Assembly (NCBI RefSeq): GCF_001044425.1
Contig: NZ_LFML01000015.1
Coordinates: forward strand, 1-64,000
DNA: 64,000 bases
Direction of reading: 5' to 3'
Origin: Streptomyces roseus
GTDB lineage: Bacteria > Actinomycetota > Actinomycetes > Streptomycetales > Streptomycetaceae
Positions 35,015 to 44,970 of the stretch are shown here, one piece after another. Made by a program: the position numbers and the translations under genes. The number at the start of each line of letters is the position of its first letter. Positions within the stretch are counted from its first letter, which is position 1. Below the pieces are notes generated by a model. That model made no database searches. It was not told the origin of the DNA and saw only the letters and a program-made list of their open reading frames with translations.

Positions 35015-35084
35015 CTTACTTGACGCCCGGCTAGTGACGGGTCTACCTTCCCCAGTGTAGTGAACTAGCCGGGCGGCAAGTAAG
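35015..35084. promoter_or_regulatory. large inverted pair of operator sites
   Basis: A 21-nt block at 35015-35035 recurs inverted at 35064-35084 with 20 of 21 positions matching (single difference at the sixth base of TTGACGC/TTGCCGC). Core is ACTTGCCGCCCGGCTAGT. Each block can be one TetR site, the two facing the two genes. Confidence 0.78.
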
Positions 35085-35104
35085 GGCCCGGAGCGCATGG
35101 GTAA

Positions 35105-36706
<1,602 letters not shown>

Positions 36707-36754
36707 CCCCAGGCCCCCCCCGAACCCGGCAGCCTCCGGGTTCACGGTTCATCG

Positions 36755-36793
36755 GCCCGGCCCCGGCGGATTCCCGCCGGGGCCGGGCTTTTT
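36755..36793 (+). terminator. rho-independent terminator
   Basis: A perfect 15-bp GC stem (36755-36769 with 36774-36788), ATTC loop, then TTTTT. A classical intrinsic terminator after the MFS gene, unusually canonical for Streptomyces. Confidence 0.93.
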
Positions 36794-36839
36794 CACGCCC
36801 CGACGCCGTGGGGCGCGGGGTCCATGAGTACGGGTGGTG

Positions 36840-37005
36840 CGGGGGAGGTTGAGCTCGTTACGTCCTGTTTCAGGTGGGGTTCAAATCGGGATCATCGAGT
36901 AGCAAGGTTCTATTAGCTGGATTTTATGGCGAATTGGTGGGAACCCGTCTGCCTCACGGATCGTCATGGAAGGGAGAGCGCACACGTACGCGGACGGGGA
37001 GGGGA
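36840..37005 (+). promoter_or_regulatory. low-GC leader before the polysaccharide deacetylase
   Basis: 36870-36950 is markedly less GC-rich than the rest of the window (segments such as TTCTATTAGCTGGATTTTATGG). It likely holds the deacetylase promoter. GGGGAGGGG at 36997-37004 is its ribosome site. Confidence 0.4.
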
Positions 37006-37011
37006 ATGATC

Positions 37012-37893
37012 ATGGGCTTGATGGCGCGCGCGAACGGGCAGGGTATGCGGGGCACGGCAGCCGTCGTGGCGGCGGCCGCCGCGGTGGCCGGGACGGTCTG
37101 GGGAGTGGCGACCTTCGTGGGACCGGGCCAGGGCGCCGGACACCAACCGGCGCAGGAGAACGTGTCCCGCCGGAGCGACCCGCCCGCCCCGCCCGGCACC
37201 CCCGGCACACCCGACGACGGCGCGAAGGGCGGCGGCGCCCAGGGCGCAGGCGGTGCTCCGCGGTCCGGCATACCCGAGGGCATAGCCCACGCCTCCGAGA
37301 GCGGAGGCAACGCCGTCAACATCACCATCGATGACGGCCCGGACCCCCAGTGGACCCCCAAGGTCCTCGCCGTGCTGGAGAAGTACGACGTCAAGGCCAC
37401 CTTCTGCATGATCGGGCCGCAGGCCAAGGCCCACCCCGACCTGGTCAAGCGCGTCGTCGCCGCGGGGCACCGGCTCTGCGACCACACCATGGACCACGAC
37501 ACGGGCATGGGCAGGAAGCCCGTCGCCTACCAGGAGCGGCAGATCCTGGACGCGAAGAAGATGATCGAGGACGCGGCCGGCGCGGGCGCCGAGGTCGAGT
37601 ACTACCGCGCCCCCGGCGGCGCGTTCACCCCCGACAGCCGCCGCATCGCCGCCGCGAACGGCATGCGCCCGCTCGGCTGGAACGTCGACACCAAGGACTT
37701 CGGGAAGCCCGGCGTCGCCGCCATCGTCAAGGCGGTCAAGAGCGAGATCGGCAACGGCCCGACCGTCCTCTTCCACGACGGCGGCGGCAACCGCGCCCAG
37801 ACCGTCGAGGCCCTCGACCAGGTGCTGGCCTGGCTGCAGGACCGGGGCCGCCCCACCGGATTCCCCGTCCGCACCGCCCCGGAAGGCTCCTGA
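37012..37893 (+). CDS. secreted polysaccharide deacetylase (NodB domain)
   Basis: About 293 residues: an uncleaved or cleavable N-terminal helix (~8-33), a Pro/Gly-rich linker (~40-88) and a NodB domain (~98-285). Motif 1 ITIDDGPDP (Asp107 base, Asp108 metal), motif 2 HTMDH (His158, His162), motif 3 YYRAPGG, motif 4 LGWNVDTKDF, motif 5 LFHDGGG. Removes acetyl groups from chitin oligomers or peptidoglycan. ATG at 37012 is preferred over 37006 by spacing to the purine-rich site. Monocistronic. Confidence 0.92.
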   Translation: MGLMARANGQGMRGTAAVVAAAAAVAGTVWGVATFVGPGQGAGHQPAQENVSRRSDPPAPPGTPGTPDDGAKGGGAQGAGGAPRSGIPEGIAHASESGGNAVNITIDDGPDPQWTPKVLAVLEKYDVKATFCMIGPQAKAHPDLVKRVVAAGHRLCDHTMDHDTGMGRKPVAYQERQILDAKKMIEDAAGAGAEVEYYRAPGGAFTPDSRRIAAANGMRPLGWNVDTKDFGKPGVAAIVKAVKSEIGNGPTVLFHDGGGNRAQTVEALDQVLAWLQDRGRPTGFPVRTAPEGS

Positions 37894-38010
37894 CACGCCG
37901 TCCGGCGGCGAACGGGTGAAGGTCGCCGCCCCACCGCCGCCCGCGGTGTTCCCTGGTCGCGCACACAGCCGCCCGTACGACGGCCGTGCGACGCGGGCCG
38001 CACCGCGCGA

Positions 38011-38046
38011 CCCGTACGACCGCCCGTACGACCGCCCGTACGACCG
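38011..38046. repeat. three 12-bp tandem repeats
   Basis: CCCGTACGACCG three times head to tail (38011-38022, 38023-38034, 38035-38046), with partial copies starting near 37972, ending 12 nt before the AGGAGG of the next gene. Could be regulator sites or replication slippage. Confidence 0.75.
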
Positions 38047-38067
38047 CCCAGGACCCAGGAGGCCCCC

Positions 38068-38388
38068 GTGATCGCGCCGAACCAGCTGACCGACCCCACC
38101 GTCCGCGCCTTCGTCACCGCCGTCAACGCCGGCGACCGGAGCGCCTTCTCCGCCCTCCTCGCCCCGGACGCCACGATGTCCGACGACGGCTCGGACCGCG
38201 AGGTCGCCCAGTGGGCCGAGAAGGAGATCTGGTCCGCGAACGGGCACATGGACGTCGTCAGCGAGTCCGACGGCGGCCTCGCCCTCGTCGTCGACTACCG
38301 CAACGACACCTGGGGCGAGATGCGCACCGCCTGGCGGTTCGTCACCGACAGCGGCCGCGTCAGCCGTTTCGAGACCGGCCAGGCCTGA
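38068..38388 (+). CDS. small NTF2-like protein
   Basis: A 106-residue cytosolic SnoaL/NTF2-like protein: TDPTVRAFVTAVNAGDRSAFSALLAPDATMSDDGSDREVAQWAEKEIW is a minimal version of the fold. No active-site residues can be assigned. GTG start with AGGAGG upstream. Tandem repeats lie in its leader. Confidence 0.82.
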   Translation: MIAPNQLTDPTVRAFVTAVNAGDRSAFSALLAPDATMSDDGSDREVAQWAEKEIWSANGHMDVVSESDGGLALVVDYRNDTWGEMRTAWRFVTDSGRVSRFETGQA

Positions 38389-38517
38389 GCAGCCGGACCT
38401 GAGGGGCCAGGCCTGAGCAGCCAGGCCCGAGCGGCCGCCATCCGCACGCCCCATCCCGTACGGGTGAAAGCGCGCCCGGGCTCGTTCCAGCCCCCGCCGG
38501 GCCCCGTTGGACCGGTC

Positions 38518-39144
38518 ATGAAGCGCACCCGTACCGCCGCCATCGCCCTCGCCGCCGCGGCGGCGGCCCTCGCCCCCGCCCTCGGCCAGGCCGCCGCCAC
38601 CGCCGCGGACGGCTCGTACCTCCAGGACCCGGCCGGCGGCGAGAAGACGATGAAGTCGCAGTGGACCAAGGACGAGATGCACAAGGTGGAGGGGCAGTTC
38701 CGCTTCTACCCCGGCGTGCAGTACAAGATGGTGACCCGCCCCGGCCCCTCGGGCGCCCCCGACTACGAGCGGAAGGTCGCCGACCCCAAGACCCTCGCCT
38801 GGCAGCCCTCGTTCGACTTCGGCTGGGCGGTGTCGGACTCGACGCTGGTGAAGAAGGCCGTGACCACGAAGGACGGCAAGCACCCGATCGTCGTGCACGC
38901 CGTGCTGCGCCGCGTCTCGGACCACGCCAAGGCGGTCGAGGTGCACCAGGAGCTGGCGAACCGGCCGGCGACGGGGCGCGCCAAGGTCCCGGGCGGAAAG
39001 AGGATCGCCTGCGACACCGGTGAGTACGCGGTGGAGTGGTCGCTCACGCGCTCGGGCTACGGCACGCTCACGGGAACGCTGCGCTGGGACTCCAGCTGTG
39101 AGCAGTACCGGACGGCGTTCTCGACGGAGAACGGCAAGGTCTGA
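38518..39144 (+). CDS. secreted protein, unknown
   Basis: A 208-residue exported protein. Signal peptide ~1-30 (TAAIALAAAAAALAPALGQAAA). The mature part has a beta-rich pattern and two cysteines (IACDTG and SSCEQY), probably bridged. No recognised family. The ATG at 38518 has only a weak ribosome site; an upstream ATG at 38464 would give a non-signal-like N-terminus. Confidence 0.75.
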   Translation: MKRTRTAAIALAAAAAALAPALGQAAATAADGSYLQDPAGGEKTMKSQWTKDEMHKVEGQFRFYPGVQYKMVTRPGPSGAPDYERKVADPKTLAWQPSFDFGWAVSDSTLVKKAVTTKDGKHPIVVHAVLRRVSDHAKAVEVHQELANRPATGRAKVPGGKRIACDTGEYAVEWSLTRSGYGTLTGTLRWDSSCEQYRTAFSTENGKV

Positions 39145-39358
39145 CCCGGAGACGGGAAGCGGGCAAGGGCGGAGCAGGGGGGAAGGGCCGAGCAAGGGGG
39201 AAGGAGAGGGCCGGCCGCCCCGCGCACCTTGTGGGTGGTCGGCGGCGACTGGTCCGCGGCCTTGGATCAAGAGCCGTTGCGGCCATTCTGTCGCATGGGA
39301 TGGGGTGCGGCAGGGTCGAAAGTCCTGTGTCGGACGGGATGTTCGGCGTTCTTCACGG

Positions 39359-40645
39359 TCAGTGCTTCTTCTTGCCGGCCTCGTTCGCCGTGGCGGCGAT
39401 CTCCTCCAGCACGGTCTTCGGATCGCCGTTCGGTTCCACGGCCCGCCCGATGCTGCGCTTGATCGTGTCGCTGACCGTCACCCACGAGGGGTCGTTCACC
39501 GGGTACAACTGCGCGCCGCGCAGGGCGGTCAGGAAGAACTGGTCGTTGCTGTCCAGGCCGGCGCCCGACGGGTTGCGGGAGGCCGAGACGGTCGACGGCA
39601 GCAGGTGGTACCGGCCCGCGAAGTCCGACAGCTTCTTGTCCTCGTAGATGAAGTCCAGGAACTTGCCGATCTCCGCGCGCTTGCCGTTCTGCTTGAACGC
39701 CATCATCCAGTCGGCGACGCCCACGGCCGGCGGACTCTCCCCGGAGCCGAGGTTGTCCGCGACCGGCATGGCGGCGGTGCGCACGTCGATGCCCTTGGCC
39801 CGCGCCTCGTGGAGGAGCTGCGGGTAGCCGTTCAGCATGCCGACCTCGCCGCGCGTGAACGCGGCGAAGGCGTCGGCGCGGTTGAGCTGGGACGGCGGAA
39901 CGGGCCCGGTCAGGCCTGGGCCGACCAGGTTGTCCTTGAGCCAGCGGAAGGTCTGGATGTTCTGGTCCGAGGCCAGGTTGTAGTTGCCGCTGCTGTCGGA
40001 GTAGCCGCCGCCGTTGCTGAGCTCCCAGATCATCGCCTCGGCGTGCGCCTCCTCCGGACCCAGGGGGAGCGCGTACGGGTACTTGACGCCCTTGTCCTTG
40101 AGTGCCTTGGCGGCGGACTTCAGGTCGGACCAGGTCTTGGGCTCGCTGACGCCGGCCTGCTTGAAGAGGCCCTGGTTGTAGAAGAGGAGCCGGCTGCTCG
40201 CCACCCAGGGCAGGCCGTAGAGGGTGTTGCCGACCGACCCGGCCTCGGCCAGCGGCTGGAGGAAGTTGGCCTCCGCGGTGACCGTGAGGAGTTCGTCCGC
40301 GGAATAGAGCTTGTCCTGCGCCGCGAAGTCCGAGTAGGAGCCCATGAGGGCCATGTCCGGCGCATTGCCGGCCTTGACCATGCGGGAGACCTCGCGGTCG
40401 ATGTCCGCCCAGGGCAGGAGTTGGACCTGCACCTTGATGCCGGGGTTGGCGCTGGTGAAATCCGCCGTCACCTTGTCCCAGAAGGCTTTGGAACTGGTGG
40501 CCTGGCTGTCCCCGTATTCCGCGGCGACCAGACGGAGCGTACCGCTGTCACCTGCGCTGTTGCCCGTATCGCCGCATCCCGACAGCGGGAGCAGCAGACC
40601 GAGCGCGACCGCGGCCGCACGCGGGCCGAAGATTCTTCGTTGCAC
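39359..40645 (-). CDS. orphan sugar-type ABC solute-binding lipoprotein
   Basis: A 428-residue type I extracellular solute-binding protein (family 1, sugar type). Signal peptide and lipobox LPLSGC (Cys24); the family pattern includes FTSANPGIKVQVQLLPWADI, APDMALMGSYS, LYGLPWVASSRLLFYN, PKTWSDLKSAAKAL and GEVGMLNG. No permease or ATPase gene is adjacent, so it must work with a distant importer or a shared ATPase. GTG start with AGGGGAA upstream. Confidence 0.92.
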   Translation of the reverse strand: MQRRIFGPRAAAVALGLLLPLSGCGDTGNSAGDSGTLRLVAAEYGDSQATSSKAFWDKVTADFTSANPGIKVQVQLLPWADIDREVSRMVKAGNAPDMALMGSYSDFAAQDKLYSADELLTVTAEANFLQPLAEAGSVGNTLYGLPWVASSRLLFYNQGLFKQAGVSEPKTWSDLKSAAKALKDKGVKYPYALPLGPEEAHAEAMIWELSNGGGYSDSSGNYNLASDQNIQTFRWLKDNLVGPGLTGPVPPSQLNRADAFAAFTRGEVGMLNGYPQLLHEARAKGIDVRTAAMPVADNLGSGESPPAVGVADWMMAFKQNGKRAEIGKFLDFIYEDKKLSDFAGRYHLLPSTVSASRNPSGAGLDSNDQFFLTALRGAQLYPVNDPSWVTVSDTIKRSIGRAVEPNGDPKTVLEEIAATANEAGKKKH

Positions 40646-40981
40646 GGGTGTATTCCCCTGAATTTCTTTTGAGTCCCGTTACTACTTATGAGTTGCTCCG
40701 GGCTGGGGTGTCCGTCCGTGGCCCGTTGGCCGGAATTCTCTCCTGTGCGGGTGCGGTTGATTCCATGGGGGCGGAACTTGTGGTCAATGCTCCAAGTGCG
40801 GCTTTTCCGGCTGGTGTTTTTCGATATGTGATCAACGAATCGGACGCGCGTAGACATGCCGAATCGCCCGATTCCGGCCCCTTGGGGCGCCGGAGCGGGT
40901 GAGAGGTCCGGATCAGGTCAGAGGGTCGGCCGGAGCCGGCGCGGGCCCGTCGGCCGCAGCCCGCTGGCCGCTCCCGTGTCC
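40646..40981. promoter_or_regulatory. 336-bp gap upstream of the solute-binding gene
   Basis: Less GC-rich than the surroundings (e.g. 40646-40700 and 40795-40850). It should hold the promoter of the lipoprotein gene; a TTGACC on the minus strand at 40787-40782 lacks a convincing -10. An 84-codon plus-strand frame here has no coding bias. No gene seen. Confidence 0.35.
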
Positions 40982-41599
40982 TCAGTCGGCGAAGTCGCCC
41001 GCGTACGGGTCGGGCTCGCCCGTCTCCGGGTTGCGGCCCTCCTGCCAGCGCCGCTGGGCCTTGCGCCAGTGCACGAAGCTGAGGTGCCCGCCGTCCCAGA
41101 AGGTGATGCTGACCGGGCTCACGTCGAACTCGTCGGAGCAGAGCCGGTACAGGAACTCCGCCATGCCGTACGGGTACACGGCGAAGGCGTCGGCGGTGTG
41201 CCGGCCGACCACCAGCACGGGCCAGCGGTCCGGATCGGGGTCGGTCGTGAGCCAGCAGAGGATGTCGGAGCCGCCCGTGACACCCCACGCGATGATCGCC
41301 TCGGGGTCGACGCCGAAGGCGGCCCGGCCGCCCTCCGCCTCCCACAGCTGGCGGGCGTTGGCGGTCTCCTCGGCCATCTCGGCCGGGTCCCACTGGAGGC
41401 CGGGCTTGGGGAGCGGGAGGAGGATGCTGGCCTCGCCGTTGATGGAGCCGGCGCCGAAGCGGCCCATGAAGGCGACGAAATCGGCCGGGAACCGGGTGCG
41501 CCAGGTGGCCTCGACCGCCGGCCAGTCGATGTCCTCGTCGGCGCCGTGCGTCGCCGGCATGATCTGCTCCAGCGCCTTGATCCGCGCGTTCTCCGTCAT
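40982..41599 (-). CDS. SMI1/KNR4 (SUKH) family protein
   Basis: A 205-residue SUKH-superfamily protein: IDWPAVEATWRTRFPADFVAFMGRFGAGSINGE is the typical opening, and LWEAEGGRAAFGVDPEAIIAWGVTGGSDILCWLTTDPDPDRWPVLV the fold core. SUKH proteins often act as immunity proteins to contact-dependent toxins, but no toxin gene is next door; in Streptomyces many are solitary. C-terminal tail is charged. Cytosolic. Confidence 0.85.
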   Translation of the reverse strand: MTENARIKALEQIMPATHGADEDIDWPAVEATWRTRFPADFVAFMGRFGAGSINGEASILLPLPKPGLQWDPAEMAEETANARQLWEAEGGRAAFGVDPEAIIAWGVTGGSDILCWLTTDPDPDRWPVLVVGRHTADAFAVYPYGMAEFLYRLCSDEFDVSPVSITFWDGGHLSFVHWRKAQRRWQEGRNPETGEPDPYAGDFAD

Positions 41600-41730
41600 G
41601 CCGCTCCCCTGAGACCCCAGCTCAACCGCCCCAACCTACCGCCGTCCCCGCGCGGAGCCTAGGCGGTGCCCCCCGGACCATGGCGGGCCGGGCCACCGCT
41701 CGCCCCCCGGCGGCGGCCGGGGGGGGCGGG

Positions 41731-42099
41731 TCAGTGCGTCGGTCCGGCCGTCCGGTCCTCGACGGACAGCAGGGCCCCGACCCGCAGCCCCCAGGCCGCC
41801 ATCGCGCCCGCCTCGGCCTCCAGGACGTGCCGGGAGCGGAGCCGGGGCAGGCCGAGGCGGTTCGGCGCCATGGTGGTCAGGGCGATGACGCGCAGGCGGC
41901 GGTCGAGGTACGCCACGTCGATCGCGAACCGCATCCGGAACGTGTGCACGCTCCCGGCCGGGGTCAGGAGCAGGGCCGCGCCGGGGATGCCGTCGCGGCC
42001 GAGGAGCCCGCGGGTGCGGGCGCGGTAGGAGTCCGCGATCTCCAGGGGAACCGCAGGCAGGTCCGGCCCGAGCCGGAGGAGGCCTTCTCTGGTGGTCAT
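41731..42099 (-). CDS. DUF192 family protein
   Basis: A 122-residue DUF192 protein: IADSYRARTRGLLGRDGIPGAALLLTPAGSVHTFRMRFAIDVAYLDRRLRV contains the signature RGLLGR...HTFRMRF.IDV. It lacks a signal peptide, unlike many exported homologues. Function unknown. Divergent from the prepilin peptidase gene across a short symmetric promoter region, which hints at a link with pilus biogenesis. Confidence 0.88.
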   Translation of the reverse strand: MTTREGLLRLGPDLPAVPLEIADSYRARTRGLLGRDGIPGAALLLTPAGSVHTFRMRFAIDVAYLDRRLRVIALTTMAPNRLGLPRLRSRHVLEAEAGAMAAWGLRVGALLSVEDRTAGPTH

Positions 42100-42108
42100 G
42101 GCGGCAGG

Positions 42109-42160
42109 GTAGGGGCGGTTGGGCCCCCGGGCCCATGCGGGCGGCGGAGTCCGCCCCTAC
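42109..42160. promoter_or_regulatory. inverted repeat in the DUF192/prepilin-peptidase promoter
   Basis: GTAGGGGCGG (42109-42118) and its exact reverse complement (42151-42160), 32 nt apart, in the 70-bp divergent gap. Each arm sits 9-10 nt from a start codon, so the genes may share mirrored promoters or a regulator. Confidence 0.5.
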
Positions 42161-42169
42161 CGTCGGCGG

Positions 42170-42910
42170 ATGGGCCTCATCGTGATCACCGCCGCGGCGG
42201 TCGCCTACGGCGTGGCCGCGGGGCTGCTGCTGCCGCGGGCGGCGTACCGGCTGTCGGTCGCACCGGACGCCCCGTGGCGCGACCGCTGCCCCGAGGGCCA
42301 CCCCATCCCCGGCTGGCTGGGCCTATCCCGCTGCCAGGCCGGGGGGCCCGGCTCCGCCGCCCACCGCTACGGTGCGGGCCCCGCGTGGACCGCCGCCCTC
42401 GCCGGAGCGCTGTGCGGGGTCCTGGGGGGAGTGCTCGGGGGGCGGCCCGAAGCGGTCGTGTTCGTCGCCGCGGCTCCGGTACTGCTCCTGCTGGGCCTCG
42501 TGGACCTGGCCGTACAGCGGCTGCCCGACGTGCTGACCCTGCCGCTCGCCGCGGCCCTCGCCCTCGGGCTCGGGGGAGCGGCGCAGCTGCCGGGCGCCGC
42601 GGGGTCCTGGACCGATGCGCTGGCCGGCGGGGGCGTGCTCGCCGGGGCGTACCTCGTGCTCTTCCTCATCAACCCCGCCGGGATGGGCTTCGGCGACGTC
42701 AAGCTCGCGCTCGCCCTCGGGGTCACTCTTGGGTGGTACGGCTGGGGGGTATGGGCCGCCGGAGCCTTCCTCGGGTTCCTCTACGGCGCCCTGTACGGGC
42801 TCGGCCTTGTGCTGCGGGGCTCCGCAGGCCGCCGTACGACGTTCCCGTTCGGCCCCTTCATGGCCGCCGGAGCACTCACCGGAGTGCTGCTGGGCGGTTT
42901 CGGAGCGTAA
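42170..42910 (+). CDS. A24-type prepilin peptidase (TadV/CpaA-like)
   Basis: A 246-residue membrane aspartyl protease that cleaves Flp and TadE-type prepilins. Two catalytic aspartates: Asp112 in DLAVQRLPD and Asp176 in the GFGDVKL signature. Around seven helices. An N-terminal segment with two Cys (RCPEGHPIPGWLGLSRCQ) recalls, in reduced form, the cytoplasmic zinc loop of larger enzymes. It lies 10 kb from the tad operon, which has no peptidase of its own, so it is the likely processing enzyme for the four DRGQ-type pilins. Confidence 0.9.
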   Translation: MGLIVITAAAVAYGVAAGLLLPRAAYRLSVAPDAPWRDRCPEGHPIPGWLGLSRCQAGGPGSAAHRYGAGPAWTAALAGALCGVLGGVLGGRPEAVVFVAAAPVLLLLGLVDLAVQRLPDVLTLPLAAALALGLGGAAQLPGAAGSWTDALAGGGVLAGAYLVLFLINPAGMGFGDVKLALALGVTLGWYGWGVWAAGAFLGFLYGALYGLGLVLRGSAGRRTTFPFGPFMAAGALTGVLLGGFGA

Positions 42911-42969
42911 TCATCTTGCGCCGATGCACGCATCAGGCTTTACGAAGGGTTATGGTGGAACCCCCCCCT

Positions 42970-43008
42970 CGGGCCGGTCCGTATCCCCCCCACGGACCGG
43001 CCCGTTTT
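42970..43008. terminator. intrinsic terminator
   Basis: Perfect 13-bp stem (42970-42982 with 42992-43004), C-rich 9-nt loop, then TTTT, between the convergent prepilin peptidase and aldo/keto reductase genes. Confidence 0.88.
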
Positions 43009-43041
43009 CTGTCTCCACCACCCCACACCTCAAAGCGCAGG

Positions 43042-44079
43042 TCAGCCGCGCTGCGCCCAGATGTTCGTGCCGGGGGTGGACACCGCGAAGGAGTCGATCT
43101 CCTTCAACTCCTCCTCGGAGAGCGGCGCACCGCCGAGCGCGGCCACGTTCTGCTCCAGCTGGGAGACGCTCGAAGCGCCGATCAGCGCCGAGGTCATCCG
43201 CTCGTCCCGGAGCACCCACTTCAGCGCCAGCTGCGCCAGCGACTGCCCGCGGCGCGCGGCGATCTCGTTCAGACCGCTCAGGCGGCGGACCACGTCCGGC
43301 GACAGCAGGTCGGGGTTGAGCGACTTGCCCGCGGCCGCGCGGGAGTCCTCCGGGATGCCCTTCAGGTACTTGCCGGTCAGAAGGCCCTGCGCGAGCGGCG
43401 CGAAGGAGATGCAGCCCATGCCGGCCTCCTCCAGGGTGTCCAGCAGCCCGTCCTCCTCCGTCCAGCGGTTGATCATGGAGTAGGAGGGCTGGTGGATGAG
43501 CGGGCGGATGCCCATCTCGCGCAGGATCCGCGCGGCCTCGGCCGTCTGGGCGGCCGTGTAGGAGGACACGCCCACGTACAGCGCCTTGCCCTGCCGGACC
43601 GCGGACGCGAGCGCGCCCATGGTCTCCTCCAGCGGGGTCTCCGGGTCGAAGCGGTGCGAGTAGAAGATGTCGACGTAGTCCACGCCCATCCGCTTCAGCG
43701 AGGCGTCGAGCGAGCTGAGCAGGTACTTGCGGCTGCCCCATTCGCCGTAGGGGCCCTCGTGCATGAAGTAGCCGGCCTTGGTGGAGAGGACCAGCTGGTC
43801 GCGGTAGGGAGCGAAGTCCTGCGCGAAGATCTTCCCGAAGTTGAGCTCGGCCGAGCCGGGGGGCGGGCCGTAGTTGTTCGCCAGGTCGAAGTGGGTGACG
43901 CCGAGGTCGAAGGCCCGGCGGAGGATCGCCCGCTGGGACTCCAGGGACTTGTCGTCGCCGAAGTTGTGCCAGAGGCCGAGGGAGATGGCGGGGAGCTTGA
44001 GGCCGCTGCGGCCGGTGCGCCGGTACTCCATGGAGTCGTAGCGCGAGGGCTCTGCCCGATAGGGATTGTTATCAGTCAC
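43042..44079 (-). CDS. aldo/keto reductase, YghZ (L-glyceraldehyde-3-phosphate reductase) type
   Basis: A 345-residue NADPH-dependent (beta/alpha)8 oxidoreductase. Motifs: LGLWHNFGDD near the N-terminus, HFDLANNYGPPPGSAE with catalytic Asp/Tyr, STKAGY with catalytic Lys, YSHRFDPETP with His, IGASSVSQLEQN for the cofactor phosphate. The pattern matches E. coli YghZ, which handles methylglyoxal and L-glyceraldehyde-3-phosphate. GTG at 44079 with GGGAGG upstream. Cytosolic. Confidence 0.92.
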   Translation of the reverse strand: MTDNNPYRAEPSRYDSMEYRRTGRSGLKLPAISLGLWHNFGDDKSLESQRAILRRAFDLGVTHFDLANNYGPPPGSAELNFGKIFAQDFAPYRDQLVLSTKAGYFMHEGPYGEWGSRKYLLSSLDASLKRMGVDYVDIFYSHRFDPETPLEETMGALASAVRQGKALYVGVSSYTAAQTAEAARILREMGIRPLIHQPSYSMINRWTEEDGLLDTLEEAGMGCISFAPLAQGLLTGKYLKGIPEDSRAAAGKSLNPDLLSPDVVRRLSGLNEIAARRGQSLAQLALKWVLRDERMTSALIGASSVSQLEQNVAALGGAPLSEEELKEIDSFAVSTPGTNIWAQRG

Positions 44080-44208
44080 GTTGTCCTCCCTATCACGGAC
44101 TTGTGACAGACCGAGTTGGGTACCCGATCCCGCCGCGCAGTAATGTGGCGGACTCGGGGGTGGGACCGCAATTCGCACGGGGGCATTGCACGGAGGGGCT
44201 GGAAGATC

Positions 44209-44970
44209 GTGAAGCTGCGCGACCTGGTGTACAGGCTCTACGCACGCCGGGTGGAAGGCCGCCTCGACCATGACGCGTCGCCCAAGCACATCGGCGTGAT
44301 CCTGGACGGGAACAGGCGCTGGGCGAGGGCGTCCGGAGGCACGACGGAACAGGGCCACCAGGCGGGGGCCGACAAGATCTCCGAGATGCTGGGCTGGTGC
44401 ACCGAGACGGACGTCGAGGTCGTCACCCTGTGGATGCTCTCCACGGACAACCTGGACCGGCCGGAGGTCGAGCTCCGCCCGCTGCTCAACATCATCGAGA
44501 ACACCGTCCGGGGCCTGGCCGCGGACGGCCGCTGGCGCGTCCACCACGTGGGCAACCTCGACATCCTCCCCGCGCAGACCCAGTCCGTGCTCAAGGAGGC
44601 CGAGCAGGCCACCCACGACGTGGACGGGATACTGGTCAACGTCGCCGTCGGCTACGGCGGCCGCCAGGAGATCGCCGACGCGGTCCGCTCGCTGCTGCTG
44701 GAGCACGCGGAGAAGGGCACCTCCTTCGAGGAACTCGCCGAGATCCTCGACATCGACCACATCGCCGAGCACCTCTACACGCGCGGCCAGCCCGACCCGG
44801 ACCTCGTGATCCGCACCAGCGGCGAGCAGCGGCTGTCCGGATTCATGCTGTGGCAGAGCGCGCATTCGGAGTACTACTTCTGCGAGGTCTTCTGGCCGGC
44901 CTTCCGCAAGGTCGACTTCCTGCGGGCCCTGCGCGACTACGCCGCCCGCCACCGGCGCTACGGAGCCTGA
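44209..44970 (+). CDS. uppS: cis-prenyl transferase (UPP synthase family)
   Basis: A 253-residue Z-type isoprenyl transferase that extends farnesyl or geranyl diphosphate with IPP to make the wall lipid carrier or a shorter Z,E product. Pyrophosphate-binding HIGVILDGNRRWA with catalytic Asp33; WMLSTDNLDRP; RTSGEQRLSGFMLWQSAHSEYYF is the C-terminal substrate motif. Streptomyces often have two paralogues, so this could be the short-chain one. GTG at 44209; further upstream frame is not coding. Confidence 0.93.
   Translation: MKLRDLVYRLYARRVEGRLDHDASPKHIGVILDGNRRWARASGGTTEQGHQAGADKISEMLGWCTETDVEVVTLWMLSTDNLDRPEVELRPLLNIIENTVRGLAADGRWRVHHVGNLDILPAQTQSVLKEAEQATHDVDGILVNVAVGYGGRQEIADAVRSLLLEHAEKGTSFEELAEILDIDHIAEHLYTRGQPDPDLVIRTSGEQRLSGFMLWQSAHSEYYFCEVFWPAFRKVDFLRALRDYAARHRRYGA

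Noticed and set aside
36870..36910. T-arm-like GGTTCAAATC suggesting a tRNA
   Set aside because: The flanking bases do not pair as a T stem and no acceptor, D or anticodon arms can be built around it.
38011..38046. Tandem repeats as a CRISPR array
   Set aside because: The 12-bp units are contiguous without spacers and no cas genes occur in the window.
40648..40902. 84-codon plus-strand reading frame in the gap before the solute-binding gene
   Set aside because: No ribosome site, no codon bias and no recognisable protein features.
40982..41599. SUKH protein as immunity part of a toxin-immunity system
   Set aside because: No polymorphic toxin or toxin fragment is adjacent; solitary SUKH genes are common in Streptomyces.
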